DNA of 5,941 nt, taken from DASUSF01 sp036375275 (GTDB taxonomy: Bacteria > Pseudomonadota > Alphaproteobacteria > Geminicoccales > Geminicoccaceae). The stretch is taken from positions 1 to 5,941 of the forward strand of contig DASUSF010000291.1 of the NCBI GenBank assembly GCA_036375275.1, written 5' to 3'. This document shows, one piece after another, positions 1 to 5,722 of this stretch; within the stretch, counting starts at the first letter, position 1; the number at the start of each line of letters is the position of its first letter. A program made the translations under genes and the position numbers. The notes below the pieces were generated by a model. The model was not told the DNA's origin. It did not search any database and worked only from the letters and a program-made list of their open reading frames with translations.

Positions 1-1368
1 GCCGCCACCGGCGAGATCCGGCTGAGCCCCGAGCAGGACGTCAATGCCATCATCGCCGATGCGCCCGCCGGCGCCCGCTTCGTCCTCGCGGACGGCCTGT
101 ACCGCGGCTTCGTGGCACGCGTGAATGACGATCAGGCGTTCGTCGCCGAGGGCCAGGGCGCGGTGCTCGACGGGTCGGTCGTGCTCACCGACTGGGAGCG
201 CGACGGCGGCTTCTGGGTCCACGACCTGCCGCCGGCGCAGCCCAACCCGACCGCGGAGGGCGATCCCGGCTCCTTCGCGCTCCAGCGCGAGGACCTGTTC
301 GCGGACGACCGGCTGCTCCGCCCGGTCGGCAGCACGGGCGAGCTCGACGGGACCACCTGGCACCGGTCCGGCGATCGCGCCTACGTCGCCTTCGATCCCT
401 CGGCGCGGCTGATGGAACTCGGCCTGCTGCCGCACGCCTTCCACGGTCCCGGCGCGAACGTCCTGATCCAGGGCGTCACGGTTCGTCAGTACGCTCCGCC
501 CGGTCAGTTCGCCGCCATCGAGGGGGTCGAGGGGCGGGGCTGGCGGATCGTCGACGTCACTGCCGAGCACAACCACAGCCGCGGCCTCAGCCTCAACCAC
601 GGCATGAGGGTCGAGGGCGGCCATTTCAACGACAACGGCCAGCTCGGGATCGGCGGGCCCGGCGACGACGTGGTGATCGAGGGCGCGGAGCTCGCGCGCA
701 ACAACTACGCCTCGCACGGCCGCCTCTGGGAAGCCGGCGGGATCAAGATCGTCCAGTCGAAGGGCGTCGTGTTCCGCGGCAACCACGTGCACCACAACGA
801 CGGCACGGGGGTCTGGTTCGACTGGGACAACCACGAGATCCTGATCGAGGACAACCTGGTCGAGCTGAACCAGCTGATGGGGATCCAGTACGAGGCGTCG
901 CGCGACGGCCTGATCCGCCGCAACCGGGTGCTCAGGAACGACCAGAGCGGCTACGACGAGGGCTGGTGGGGCGCGGAGGTGCTAATCCAGAACTCGAGGA
1001 ACGTCGAGGTGATCGACAACGTCATCGCGGTCGAGAACAACACCGGCCTGATGATCATCCAGCAGGACCGGGGCGGCGGCGACTTCGGCGAGCACCTCGC
1101 CCAGGGCAACCTGATCGAAGGCAACCTGTTCGTGCACCTGACGCCGGGGCGTCAGCACGGGCTGTTCGCCGACCACAAGCCGGACGAGGCCAGCGGCAAC
1201 GTCTTCGCCCGGAACCGCTACATCGTCCCGGCAGCCGACGCGGGGCGGCCGCTCTGGCAGCTGCCCGGCGGGCCGCGGGCGCTGCCCGAGGTGCAGGCGC
1301 TCGGCTGGGAGCGCGAAGGCGAGGTGGTGCCGGTTGCGGAACCGGCGGCGCATCTGCCGGCGCCCTGA
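1..1368 (+). CDS. Right-handed parallel beta-helix repeat protein, 5' end missing
   Basis: The frame is open from base 1, so the gene starts outside the window. The GTG at 112 is internal: the 37 codons before it encode a typical start of a beta-helix domain (GEIRLSPEQDVNAIIADAPAGA, then LADGLYRG). 455 residues are visible. An N-terminal helix edge (about 1-58, ending GAVLDGS) is followed by a non-helical insert (about 60-147, containing DLFADDRLLRPV and RAYVAFDP). From about 152 to 412 come repeated short beta-strand rungs rich in Asn/Asp/Gly turns, such as VVFRGNHVHHNDGTGVWF, ILIEDNLVELNQLMGIQY and GLIRRNRVLRND. EAGGIKIV at about 244-251 and the following rungs resemble a family of large secreted beta-helix proteins of unknown function. 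Related folds bind or cleave polysaccharides, but I see no catalytic site that I can assign. The tail is Pro/Ala-rich with no membrane anchor. A signal peptide, if present, lies left of the window. Family call is firm; function is unknown. Confidence 0.85.
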   Translation, partial: AATGEIRLSPEQDVNAIIADAPAGARFVLADGLYRGFVARVNDDQAFVAEGQGAVLDGSVVLTDWERDGGFWVHDLPPAQPNPTAEGDPGSFALQREDLFADDRLLRPVGSTGELDGTTWHRSGDRAYVAFDPSARLMELGLLPHAFHGPGANVLIQGVTVRQYAPPGQFAAIEGVEGRGWRIVDVTAEHNHSRGLSLNHGMRVEGGHFNDNGQLGIGGPGDDVVIEGAELARNNYASHGRLWEAGGIKIVQSKGVVFRGNHVHHNDGTGVWFDWDNHEILIEDNLVELNQLMGIQYEASRDGLIRRNRVLRNDQSGYDEGWWGAEVLIQNSRNVEVIDNVIAVENNTGLMIIQQDRGGGDFGEHLAQGNLIEGNLFVHLTPGRQHGLFADHKPDEASGNVFARNRYIVPAADAGRPLWQLPGGPRALPEVQALGWEREGEVVPVAEPAAHLPAP

Positions 1369-1461
1369 GCTGGCCGGAGAGATCCGGTCGGGTCGGGCGC
1401 GGCGGGTGCGGCGCGGAGGCTGGCCACCCCTTCGGGTCCAGCACGGGAGAGGGCGGCAGGA

Positions 1462-1488
1462 GGCCCGGCGGACAAAGCCGCCCGGGCC
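1462..1488. terminator. GC-rich hairpin between convergent genes, candidate bidirectional terminator
   Basis: Left arm 1462-1471 (GGCCCGGCGG) pairs with right arm 1478-1488 over 10 base pairs with one bulged C at 1481, leaving a 6-nt loop (ACAAAG). It lies 8 nt past the rpsU stop on the minus strand and 93 nt past the beta-helix gene stop on the plus strand. A second hairpin, 1419-1442, has arms GCTGG/CCAGC and ACCC/GGGT, a 2-nt bulge and a CTTC loop. Neither is followed by a clear U-run on either strand, so intrinsic termination is uncertain. The position between two converging genes is the main support. Confidence 0.4.
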
Positions 1489-1496
1489 GCGGGAGC

Positions 1497-1700
1497 TCAG
1501 ATCTCGTCGCGCTCGCGGCGCTTGCGCTGCAGCTTCCGGAACCGGCGAATGGCCTCCGCCTTCTCGCGCGCCCGCCGCTCGGAGGGCTTCTCGTAGTGCC
1601 GGCGCATGCGCATTTCCCTGTACAGGCCCTCACGCTGCATCTTCTTCTTCAGGGCTCGCAGCGCCTGATCGACGTTGTTGTCGCGAACCTGGACCTCCAC
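1497..1700 (-). CDS. rpsU: 30S ribosomal protein bS21
   Basis: This encodes a 67-residue, strongly basic protein of the small ribosomal subunit, which sits near the 3' end of 16S rRNA and helps mRNA binding at initiation. The sequence is nearly canonical for alphaproteobacterial bS21: VQVRDNNVDQALRALKKKMQ at residues 3-22, then the conserved EGLYREMRMRRHYEKPSERR and an Arg/Lys-rich helix ending RRERDEI. The start is GTG (plus-strand CAC at 1698-1700), preceded by AGGAGG with a 4-nt gap, which is slightly short but clear. The nearby upstream ATG is out of frame. Length is normal for the family. It is convergent with the beta-helix gene and divergent from def and the COQ9-family gene. Confidence 0.97.
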   Translation of the reverse strand: MEVQVRDNNVDQALRALKKKMQREGLYREMRMRRHYEKPSERRAREKAEAIRRFRKLQRKRRERDEI

Positions 1701-1730
1701 GGGACCTCCTCATCCATGCGTCGAGCAGCG

Positions 1731-1758
1731 AAAAGGCTGGCCCCATAGGGGACCGGCC
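1731..1758 (-). promoter_or_regulatory. Hairpin plus short U-run in rpsU leader, possible attenuator
   Basis: Read on the minus strand, bases 1758-1735 fold into a GC hairpin. GG-C and GG pairs plus four C-G pairs close a UAU loop, with one C-A mismatch and one bulged U. The hairpin is followed directly by UUUU (plus-strand AAAA at 1731-1734). It lies about 30 nt before the rpsU start codon and downstream of the candidate promoter. Hairpin plus U-run is the form of an intrinsic terminator, but the U-run is short and no competing antiterminator was identified. Confidence 0.3.
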
Positions 1759-1772
1759 ACGTCGGACTCCCT

Positions 1773-1778
1773 AGCATA
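1773..1778 (-). promoter_or_regulatory. Candidate -10 element for rpsU
   Basis: The minus strand reads TATGCT here, matching 4 of 6 bases of the sigma-70 -10 consensus. It lies in a locally AT-richer patch of the rpsU/def divergent region. No good -35 hexamer is seen at 16-18 nt. A start here would give a leader of about 65 nt containing the hairpin at 1735-1758. This is weak evidence by eye only. No convincing promoter for def was found on the plus strand of the same region. Confidence 0.2.
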
Positions 1779-1913
1779 GCCATACCGCGGGGAAAAGACG
1801 CTTCCCGCGTGACGCGCAAGGGGCCCGGGCGACCTCCGGTTCGGCCGAGTCATCCCCAGCTTCGGCCCGGGCCGGGCCTTCCTTCGGTCGACAAACAGGC
1901 CTACATCCGTGCC

Positions 1914-2453
1914 ATGGCCATTCTCAAGATCGCCCGCATGGGGCATCCGGTGCTCGCCCGGGTCGCCGAGCCGGTGCCGGACCCGAACGATGCCGAGGTC
2001 GGCCGCCTGCTCGACGACATGCTCGAGACCATGGTCGACGCCGAGGGCATCGGGCTCGCGGCGCCCCAGGTCCACCGCCCGCTCCGCGTCATCGTCTTCC
2101 TGGATGTCGAGCGGCGCGAGGACACCGGCGCGGCGCGGCCGATCGCCCTGATCAATCCGGAGATCGTGCCGGAAGGCGACGAGGTGGTGCCGGGCTGGGA
2201 GGGCTGCCTCTCCATCCCCGGGCTGCGCGGCCTGGTGCCTCGCCACGCCCGGATCCGCTACCGCGGGCTCGACCGGCGTGGCCGAACCGTGGAGCGGGTC
2301 GCGGAGGGGCTGCACGCCCGCGTGGTGCAGCACGAGGTCGACCATCTGGACGGCATCCTCTACCCCGAGCGGATGCCCGACCTCCGTCAGCTGGTGTTCG
2401 AGAGCGAGCTCCGGCACCTGGTGCAGGAGCCGGAAGAGGAGGTGCCCGAATGA
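1914..2453 (+). CDS. def: Peptide deformylase
   Basis: This cytoplasmic metalloenzyme removes the formyl group from the N-terminal formyl-Met of nascent proteins. It has 179 residues. All three family motifs are intact: GIGLAAPQ at 45-52, EGCLS at 96-100 and QHEVDH at 139-144. Cys98, His140 and His144 are the expected metal ligands (usually Fe2+), Glu141 is the catalytic acid/base, and Gln52 stabilises the oxyanion. The start is set at ATG 1914 because MAILKIARMGHPVL is the usual N-terminus. The frame opens further upstream (GTG at 1809), but those 35 residues are Pro/Arg-rich and unlike the family. No strong Shine-Dalgarno precedes 1914. The C-terminal part (YPERMPDLRQLVF, then an acidic tail) differs from the E. 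coli enzyme and suggests one of the paralogous forms found in alphaproteobacteria. Its stop overlaps the next start as ATGA, so the two genes are probably translationally coupled. Confidence 0.95.
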   Translation: MAILKIARMGHPVLARVAEPVPDPNDAEVGRLLDDMLETMVDAEGIGLAAPQVHRPLRVIVFLDVERREDTGAARPIALINPEIVPEGDEVVPGWEGCLSIPGLRGLVPRHARIRYRGLDRRGRTVERVAEGLHARVVQHEVDHLDGILYPERMPDLRQLVFESELRHLVQEPEEEVPE

Positions 2454-3088
2454 CCGGGCGCCCGGCTCGCGACGACCAGCGCGACGCTCTTCTCGAGGCG
2501 GCGCTCGCCCACGTCCCGTTCGACGGCTGGAGCGCCCGCTCGCTGTTCGCCGGCGCACGCGATCTGGAGATGGAGCTGGGGCTGGTTCGCCGGCTGTTCC
2601 CGCGCGGCGGCGACGACCTGCTCGGCCATCTGGAGGCCTGGGCGGACCGGAAGATGGCGGCGGCGGTGGACGCCGACGAGCTCAGGGACCTGAGGGTGCG
2701 GGATCGGATCCGGACCTTGATCGAGGCGCGCCTCGAGATCCTGGAGCCGCACCGGGAGGCGATGCGGCGCGCGGTGGCGGCACGGCTGCTGCCGGCGAAC
2801 GCGCTGAGCGCGGCCGGGTCGACCTGGCGGACGGCCGACCTGATCTGGTCGCTCGCCGGCGACCGCGCGCGGGACTCCAGCTACGTCACCAAGCGCGCGA
2901 TCCTGGTCGGCGTCTGGACCGCGACCTTCCTCTACTGGCTCGACGACCGCTCGCTCGACGGCGCGCCGACCCGGGCGTTCCTCGAGCGGCGGATCGACGA
3001 TGCGCTTCGGATCGGCAAGGTCCGCGCTCGCTTCGACCAGCTGACCGGTCCCTTCGCCCGGCTCAATCCGCTGCGCCGTTGGTGGTGA
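2450..3088 (+). CDS. COQ9-family ubiquinone biosynthesis protein (rpsU-divergent family)
   Basis: This is a 212-residue protein of the COQ9 family, also catalogued as the 'rpsU-divergently transcribed protein' family (TIGR02396). Mitochondrial COQ9 has a TetR-like fold without DNA-binding function, binds isoprenoid lipids, and presents ubiquinone intermediates to COQ7. Residues about 10-58 form the TetR-like N-terminal helices (DALLEAALAHVPFDGWS, then LFPRGGDDLL). Residues 130-166 carry the family signature: DLIWSLAGDRARD, SYVTKRAILVGVW and TATFLYWLDD. The C-terminal helix (about 192-212, ending LRRWW) is aromatic and basic, as expected of a membrane-touching amphipathic helix. The ATG overlaps the def stop by 4 nt, which fixes the start. 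A divergent rpsU lies beyond def, supporting the assignment. A bacterial role in ubiquinone synthesis is inferred from the family. Confidence 0.9.
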   Translation: MTGRPARDDQRDALLEAALAHVPFDGWSARSLFAGARDLEMELGLVRRLFPRGGDDLLGHLEAWADRKMAAAVDADELRDLRVRDRIRTLIEARLEILEPHREAMRRAVAARLLPANALSAAGSTWRTADLIWSLAGDRARDSSYVTKRAILVGVWTATFLYWLDDRSLDGAPTRAFLERRIDDALRIGKVRARFDQLTGPFARLNPLRRWW

Positions 3089-3194
3089 GCGGCGCGTGAT
3101 GTCGAGTCCCGTGCCGGCCTGACGCGCTTCCGCCTGCGGACAGAAGCCGCCGCGGTGCAGCGTGAATCATTGCGCATCAGAGTGCTTAATTCGC

Positions 3195-3223
3195 TTGCGG
3201 GCTGCATCGACCATAGGTAGAGT
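3195..3223 (+). promoter_or_regulatory. Candidate sigma-70-like promoter for the ribbon-helix-helix gene
   Basis: TTGCGG (3195-3200) and TAGAGT (3218-3223) are separated by exactly 17 nt; they match 3 and 4 of 6 consensus bases. The region 3160-3260 is visibly AT-richer than the flanking genes. Transcription from here would start near 3230, about 40 nt before the GTG start. It lies in the 183-nt gap after the COQ9-family gene, suggesting that the small gene is not just read through from def. Confidence 0.35.
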
Positions 3224-3234
3224 GCATCTCGGTT

Positions 3235-3247
3235 CATCACTGTGATG
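3235..3247. promoter_or_regulatory. Palindrome CATCAC-T-GTGATG, candidate operator
   Basis: This is a perfect 6-bp inverted repeat around one central base, lying just after the predicted transcription start and just before the Shine-Dalgarno of the ribbon-helix-helix gene. Small ribbon-helix-helix proteins commonly bind short palindromes of this size in their own promoters, so autoregulation is a reasonable guess. No experimental or comparative support is available here. Confidence 0.3.
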
Positions 3248-3255
3248 CAGTGCTT

Positions 3256-3263
3256 GGGAGGAA
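3256..3263 (+). promoter_or_regulatory. Shine-Dalgarno that sets the start of the ribbon-helix-helix gene
   Basis: GGGAGGAA lies 8 nt before GTG 3272 (10 nt from the GGAGG core). The earlier in-frame GTG 3242 and ATG 3245 lie upstream of this site and have no comparable site of their own, and ATG 3245 falls inside the palindrome. This favours 3272 as the start. Confidence 0.6.
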
Positions 3264-3271
3264 CCAAAAAC

Positions 3272-3466
3272 GTGCGGGCCAGGCGGGGGAAGCTGGCGAC
3301 ACGGGTCACGGTCAGCGTGGACGAGCGGGACTACGAGCACCTGGTCGCGCTGGCCAATGAGCACCGGGTCTCCCTTGCCTGGCTCGTGCGATACGCGGTC
3401 GCCGATTTCCTCGAGCGCTACCGCCAGGATCAGCTGGAGCTGCCGCTCGAGCTGACCCGTCGCTGA
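3272..3466 (+). CDS. Small ribbon-helix-helix (CopG/Arc-like) DNA-binding protein
   Basis: This encodes 64 residues from GTG 3272. A basic N-terminal arm (RARRGKLAT) leads into TRVTVSVDERDYEHL, which fits a ribbon-helix-helix beta-strand with alternating residues that would contact DNA, followed by helix A (DYEHLVALANEHR). VSLAWLVRYAVADFLERYRQ would be the turn and helix B. The C-terminal LELPLELTRR is extra. Such proteins act as dimeric repressors, often as antitoxins, but no toxin-like gene lies beside it: the next gene is on the opposite strand and is an oxidoreductase. A stand-alone, autoregulating repressor is the best reading, supported by the palindrome just upstream. The target is unknown. 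Starting at ATG 3245 would add 9 residues. Confidence 0.75.
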   Translation: MRARRGKLATRVTVSVDERDYEHLVALANEHRVSLAWLVRYAVADFLERYRQDQLELPLELTRR

Positions 3467-3510
3467 CGCCGGAAACGCTCGGCTCCCGACGACCCGAGAT
3501 GTCTCCGATG

Positions 3511-3524
3511 AGGTGGAACCACCT
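3511..3524. repeat. Inverted repeat between convergent genes, possible terminator
   Basis: AGGTGG-AA-CCACCT is a perfect 6-bp inverted repeat (a 5-bp stem with a 4-nt loop if folded as RNA), 44 nt after the ribbon-helix-helix gene stop. A second inverted repeat follows: GTCGAGA (3529-3535) and TCTCGAC (3563-3569), 27 nt apart. Both lie in the 117-nt gap between converging genes. Neither has a U-run, so a termination role is only a guess from position. Confidence 0.25.
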
Positions 3525-3583
3525 TCCGGTCGAGACAGGCGCCATCGTAAGAAACGGCTCCATCTCGACGGTGTAGAGCATCG

Positions 3584-4639
3584 TTATCGCGTAGAACCGT
3601 TCACGCGAGCGGCCCTACTTGAGCGGATGATCTCTAGCCTCACCAGCTGCTTGCCGAGGTTCCTGCTGGTCAGGAGGCGGAGAAACGCCTCCGGCATCCG
3701 CTCGATGCCCTCGAGCACGTCCTCCCGATGGCGCAGCCGCCCGCTGTCGGCCCAGAGCGCGAGCTGCTGGCGCCCTTCCTCGTAGCGCCCCGCGTAGTCG
3801 AACAGCAGGAAGCCGCGCACGTGCGCCCGGGTCACCAGGATCTTCCTGAGGTGGCGGAGGCCGACGTCCGGGCGGTCGAACCGGTCGGCGAGCGCGACCG
3901 TGCCGCAGACGATCACCCGCGCGTGGGCCGCGAGGTTGGCCATGACGGCGTCGTGGATTGGGCCGGCCGTGTTGTCGAAGAAGACGTCGACGCCGTCCGG
4001 ACAGGCCGCGTGCACCGCCGCCTCGAGGTCCGGCGCGGTCCGGTAGTTGATGCCGGCGTCGTAGCCGAGCTCCCGGGTCCAGGCGAGCTTCTCATCGGAG
4101 CTGGTGATCGCGACCGCCCGGCAGCCCATGATCTTCGCGATCTGCCCGGCCACCTGGCCGACCGCGCCGGCCGCGGCCGAGATCACGACCGTCTCGCCGG
4201 GCTTCGGCCGGCCCTGGTCGAGGAGCGCGAAATAGGCGGTGAGACCCGGCAGCCCAAGGTAGGAGAGGGCGCTCTCCACCGGGGCGAGGGTCGGGTCGAC
4301 CTTCCGCACGGCGTCCCCCGGCACGACCGGAAACTCCTGCCAGCCGAACCCGAAGCCCTCGACGATGTCGCCCGGGGCGATCCGTGGATGGCGGGACTCG
4401 AGGACTTCGCCGACCCCGCCGCCGGTCATCACCTCGCCGACCCGCACGCCCGAAGTGTAATTCTGCTGCCGGCTGATCCGGCCGCGCATGTAGGGATCCA
4501 CGGACAGCCAGTCGGCGCGGACCAGGATCTCGCCGTCGGCCGGGGCCGCGACCGGCCGCTCGACCAGCTCGAAATCGCTCTCCGCCGGCATGCCTTCCGG
4601 GTGATTCTTCAACAGCCACTGACGGTTCAAATCAGCCAT
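3584..4639 (-). CDS. NADP-dependent oxidoreductase, zinc-independent MDR family (prostaglandin/curcumin reductase type)
   Basis: This encodes a 351-residue cytosolic NADPH-dependent reductase of the leukotriene B4 12-hydroxydehydrogenase/YncB type (COG2130). Members reduce the C=C bond of alpha,beta-unsaturated ketones and aldehydes; the true substrate here is unknown. The N-terminal GroES-like domain carries the family mark VDPYMRGRI (47-55). The Rossmann domain follows GLPGLTAYFALLDQGRPKPG (129-148), with SAAAGAVGQVAGQIAK (154-169) as the nucleotide loop. FFDNTAG (220-226), RGFLLFDY (275-282) and a C-terminal NLGKQLVRL (328-336) also fit. There is no zinc-ligand set. ATG 4639 is chosen because MADLNRQWLL is a usual start, GGGGAGG lies 5 nt upstream, and the earlier in-frame ATG at 4693 falls inside the -35 element. 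The last 14 or so residues (RSSRAARVNGSTR) run past the usual family end. It is divergent from the SDR gene. Confidence 0.92.
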   Translation of the reverse strand: MADLNRQWLLKNHPEGMPAESDFELVERPVAAPADGEILVRADWLSVDPYMRGRISRQQNYTSGVRVGEVMTGGGVGEVLESRHPRIAPGDIVEGFGFGWQEFPVVPGDAVRKVDPTLAPVESALSYLGLPGLTAYFALLDQGRPKPGETVVISAAAGAVGQVAGQIAKIMGCRAVAITSSDEKLAWTRELGYDAGINYRTAPDLEAAVHAACPDGVDVFFDNTAGPIHDAVMANLAAHARVIVCGTVALADRFDRPDVGLRHLRKILVTRAHVRGFLLFDYAGRYEEGRQQLALWADSGRLRHREDVLEGIERMPEAFLRLLTSRNLGKQLVRLEIIRSSRAARVNGSTR

Positions 4640-4644
4640 CGTCG

Positions 4645-4651
4645 CCTCCCC
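4645..4651 (-). promoter_or_regulatory. Shine-Dalgarno of the oxidoreductase gene
   Basis: The minus strand reads GGGGAGG, followed by 5 nt (CGACG) and ATG at 4639. This strong site decides the start in favour of 4639 over the in-frame ATG at 4693. Confidence 0.7.
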
Positions 4652-4664
4652 AATCAGCTCCGTC

Positions 4665-4693
4665 TTTATCCGTTGGCGCCGGGCGCCCTTCAA
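4665..4693 (-). promoter_or_regulatory. Candidate sigma-70 promoter of the oxidoreductase, with a palindromic spacer
   Basis: On the minus strand, TTGAAG (4693-4688) and GATAAA (4670-4665) are exactly 17 nt apart, each matching 4 of 6 consensus bases. The start would fall near 4658, giving a leader of about 20 nt that contains the Shine-Dalgarno. The spacer holds GGCGCC-G-GGCGCC (4675-4687), a perfect inverted repeat where a repressor would block RNA polymerase. A much weaker promoter for the opposite SDR gene might use TATGAC (4712-4717), with its -35 region overlapping the same -35 site. Confidence 0.4.
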
Positions 4694-4725
4694 GCATCGG
4701 CTCGAGCGGGCTATGACCGGCCGGC

Positions 4726-4734
4726 AGGGAGGAG
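4726..4734 (+). promoter_or_regulatory. Shine-Dalgarno of the SDR gene
   Basis: AGGGAGGAG lies 6 nt before ATG 4741, a near-ideal site and spacing that fixes the start of the SDR gene. Confidence 0.7.
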
Positions 4735-4740
4735 ACGATC

Positions 4741-5709
4741 ATGCTCGAGACCTATCCGATCGATCGGGACGCGTTCGACGGCCCGGTCCTGATCACCGGC
4801 GCCGGGGGCTGCATCGGGAGCTGGGCCCTCGCCCTCCTGAGCCGGGCCGGCGTGCCGGCGGTCGCCTTCGATCTGACCGACGACCGGCGCCGGCCGCAGC
4901 TCCTGCTCGACCGGGAGGCGGTCCAGGGGATCCCCTGGGTCACCGGCGACATCGCCGACACCGCCGCGGTACGGCGCGTGGTCGACGACCACGGCGTCCG
5001 CGCCATCGTCCATCTGGCGGCGCTGCAGGTGCCGTTCTGCGCGGCCGACCCGGTTGCCGGCGCGCGGGTCAACGTCGTCGGCACGGTCAACGTGTTCGAG
5101 GCCGCCCGCCACGGCGGGATCAGGCGGATCGCCTACGCCAGCTCCATCGCCGCGCTCAGCTTCATCGGCGACGCGCCCTGGCTCAAGACCCTCTACGGCG
5201 CCTACAAGCTCTGCGACGAGAGCGTCGCCGCGGTGTACGCCGACCAGATGGACACGCCGAGCGTCGGCATCCGCCCGGGGGTGGTCTACGGCGTCGGACG
5301 CGACCAGGGGATGACCTCGCTCACCACCATGGCGCTGCTCGCGGCCGCGGCGGAGCGGCCGTTCACCATCCCGTTCACGGGGCCGGTCTCCGCGCTCCAC
5401 GCCGGCGAGGCGGCATCCGCCTTCCTCCGGAGCGTCGCCGCCGAGCGGACCGGGGCGCCCGTGTTCGACCTCAACGGCCGGGCGACCTCGGTCGAGCAAT
5501 GGCTGGAGATGGTGCGCTCGCTGGCGCCGGATTCGCACGTCCGGGCCGAGGGGCCGGCGCTGCCGTTCCCCGCCGACCTCCCGGACGAGCCCCTGAAAGC
5601 GCACATCGGCGACTACGGCCAGCTGCCGCTCGCGGAGGGGGTGCGCGGCACGTTCGAGGCCTTCCGGCGGCTGCTCGACCAGGGGCGCATCTCGCCCGCT
5701 GTGGGCTGA
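4741..5709 (+). CDS. NAD-dependent epimerase/dehydratase family protein (extended SDR)
   Basis: This encodes a 322-residue soluble Rossmann-fold enzyme. TGAGGCIGS (19-27) gives the TGxxGxxG nucleotide loop of extended SDRs, and Asp44 at the end of the second strand (VAFDLTDD) indicates NAD(H) over NADP(H). GDI (69-71) and HLAAL (91-95) are the usual adenine-pocket and strand-4 motifs. The catalytic set is Ser134/Ser135 (YASS), Tyr152 and Lys156 (YGAYK, YxxxK). IRPGVVYG (177-184) is the conserved stretch after the active site. The C-terminal half, where substrate specificity lies, does not let me choose between a sugar-nucleotide epimerase, a sugar-acid dehydrogenase and a related activity. 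Length is normal. The start has a strong Shine-Dalgarno. Convergent with the membrane-protein gene, only 13 nt from its stop, and divergent from the oxidoreductase, with which it may be co-regulated. Confidence 0.92.
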   Translation: MLETYPIDRDAFDGPVLITGAGGCIGSWALALLSRAGVPAVAFDLTDDRRRPQLLLDREAVQGIPWVTGDIADTAAVRRVVDDHGVRAIVHLAALQVPFCAADPVAGARVNVVGTVNVFEAARHGGIRRIAYASSIAALSFIGDAPWLKTLYGAYKLCDESVAAVYADQMDTPSVGIRPGVVYGVGRDQGMTSLTTMALLAAAAERPFTIPFTGPVSALHAGEAASAFLRSVAAERTGAPVFDLNGRATSVEQWLEMVRSLAPDSHVRAEGPALPFPADLPDEPLKAHIGDYGQLPLAEGVRGTFEAFRRLLDQGRISPAVG

Positions 5710-5722
5710 ACCCCGACCTCGC

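Noticed and set aside
966..1748. Long plus-strand open frame over the beta-helix gene end and rpsU
   Set aside because: Its translation is Arg/Ala/Gly/Pro-rich low-complexity sequence typical of an off-frame reading in GC-rich DNA, and it covers two well-supported genes.
1863..1874. Perfect palindrome CGGCCCGGGCCG ahead of def
   Set aside because: It is made only of G and C in a GC-rich leader where such words arise easily; nothing else marks it as an operator or terminator.
1809..1913. N-terminal extension of peptide deformylase from GTG 1809
   Set aside because: The added 35 residues are Pro/Arg-rich and unlike deformylases; the family N-terminus begins at ATG 1914.
1710..2558. Long minus-strand open frame opposite def and the start of the COQ9-family gene
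   Set aside because: It is antisense to a deformylase with all motifs intact; its composition (His/Arg/Asp-rich) is that of a shadow frame.
3242..3466. Toxin-antitoxin module around the ribbon-helix-helix gene
   Set aside because: No small toxin-like gene overlaps or adjoins it on the same strand; the flanking genes are a COQ9-family gene and an opposite-strand reductase.
4640..4693. N-terminal extension of the oxidoreductase from the ATG at 4693
   Set aside because: That ATG overlaps the predicted -35 element, and a strong Shine-Dalgarno precedes the family-typical start at 4639.
3728..4792. 354-codon plus-strand frame opposite the oxidoreductase
   Set aside because: It is the reverse-strand shadow of a clear MDR reductase gene; it has no recognisable motif and runs through the divergent promoter region.
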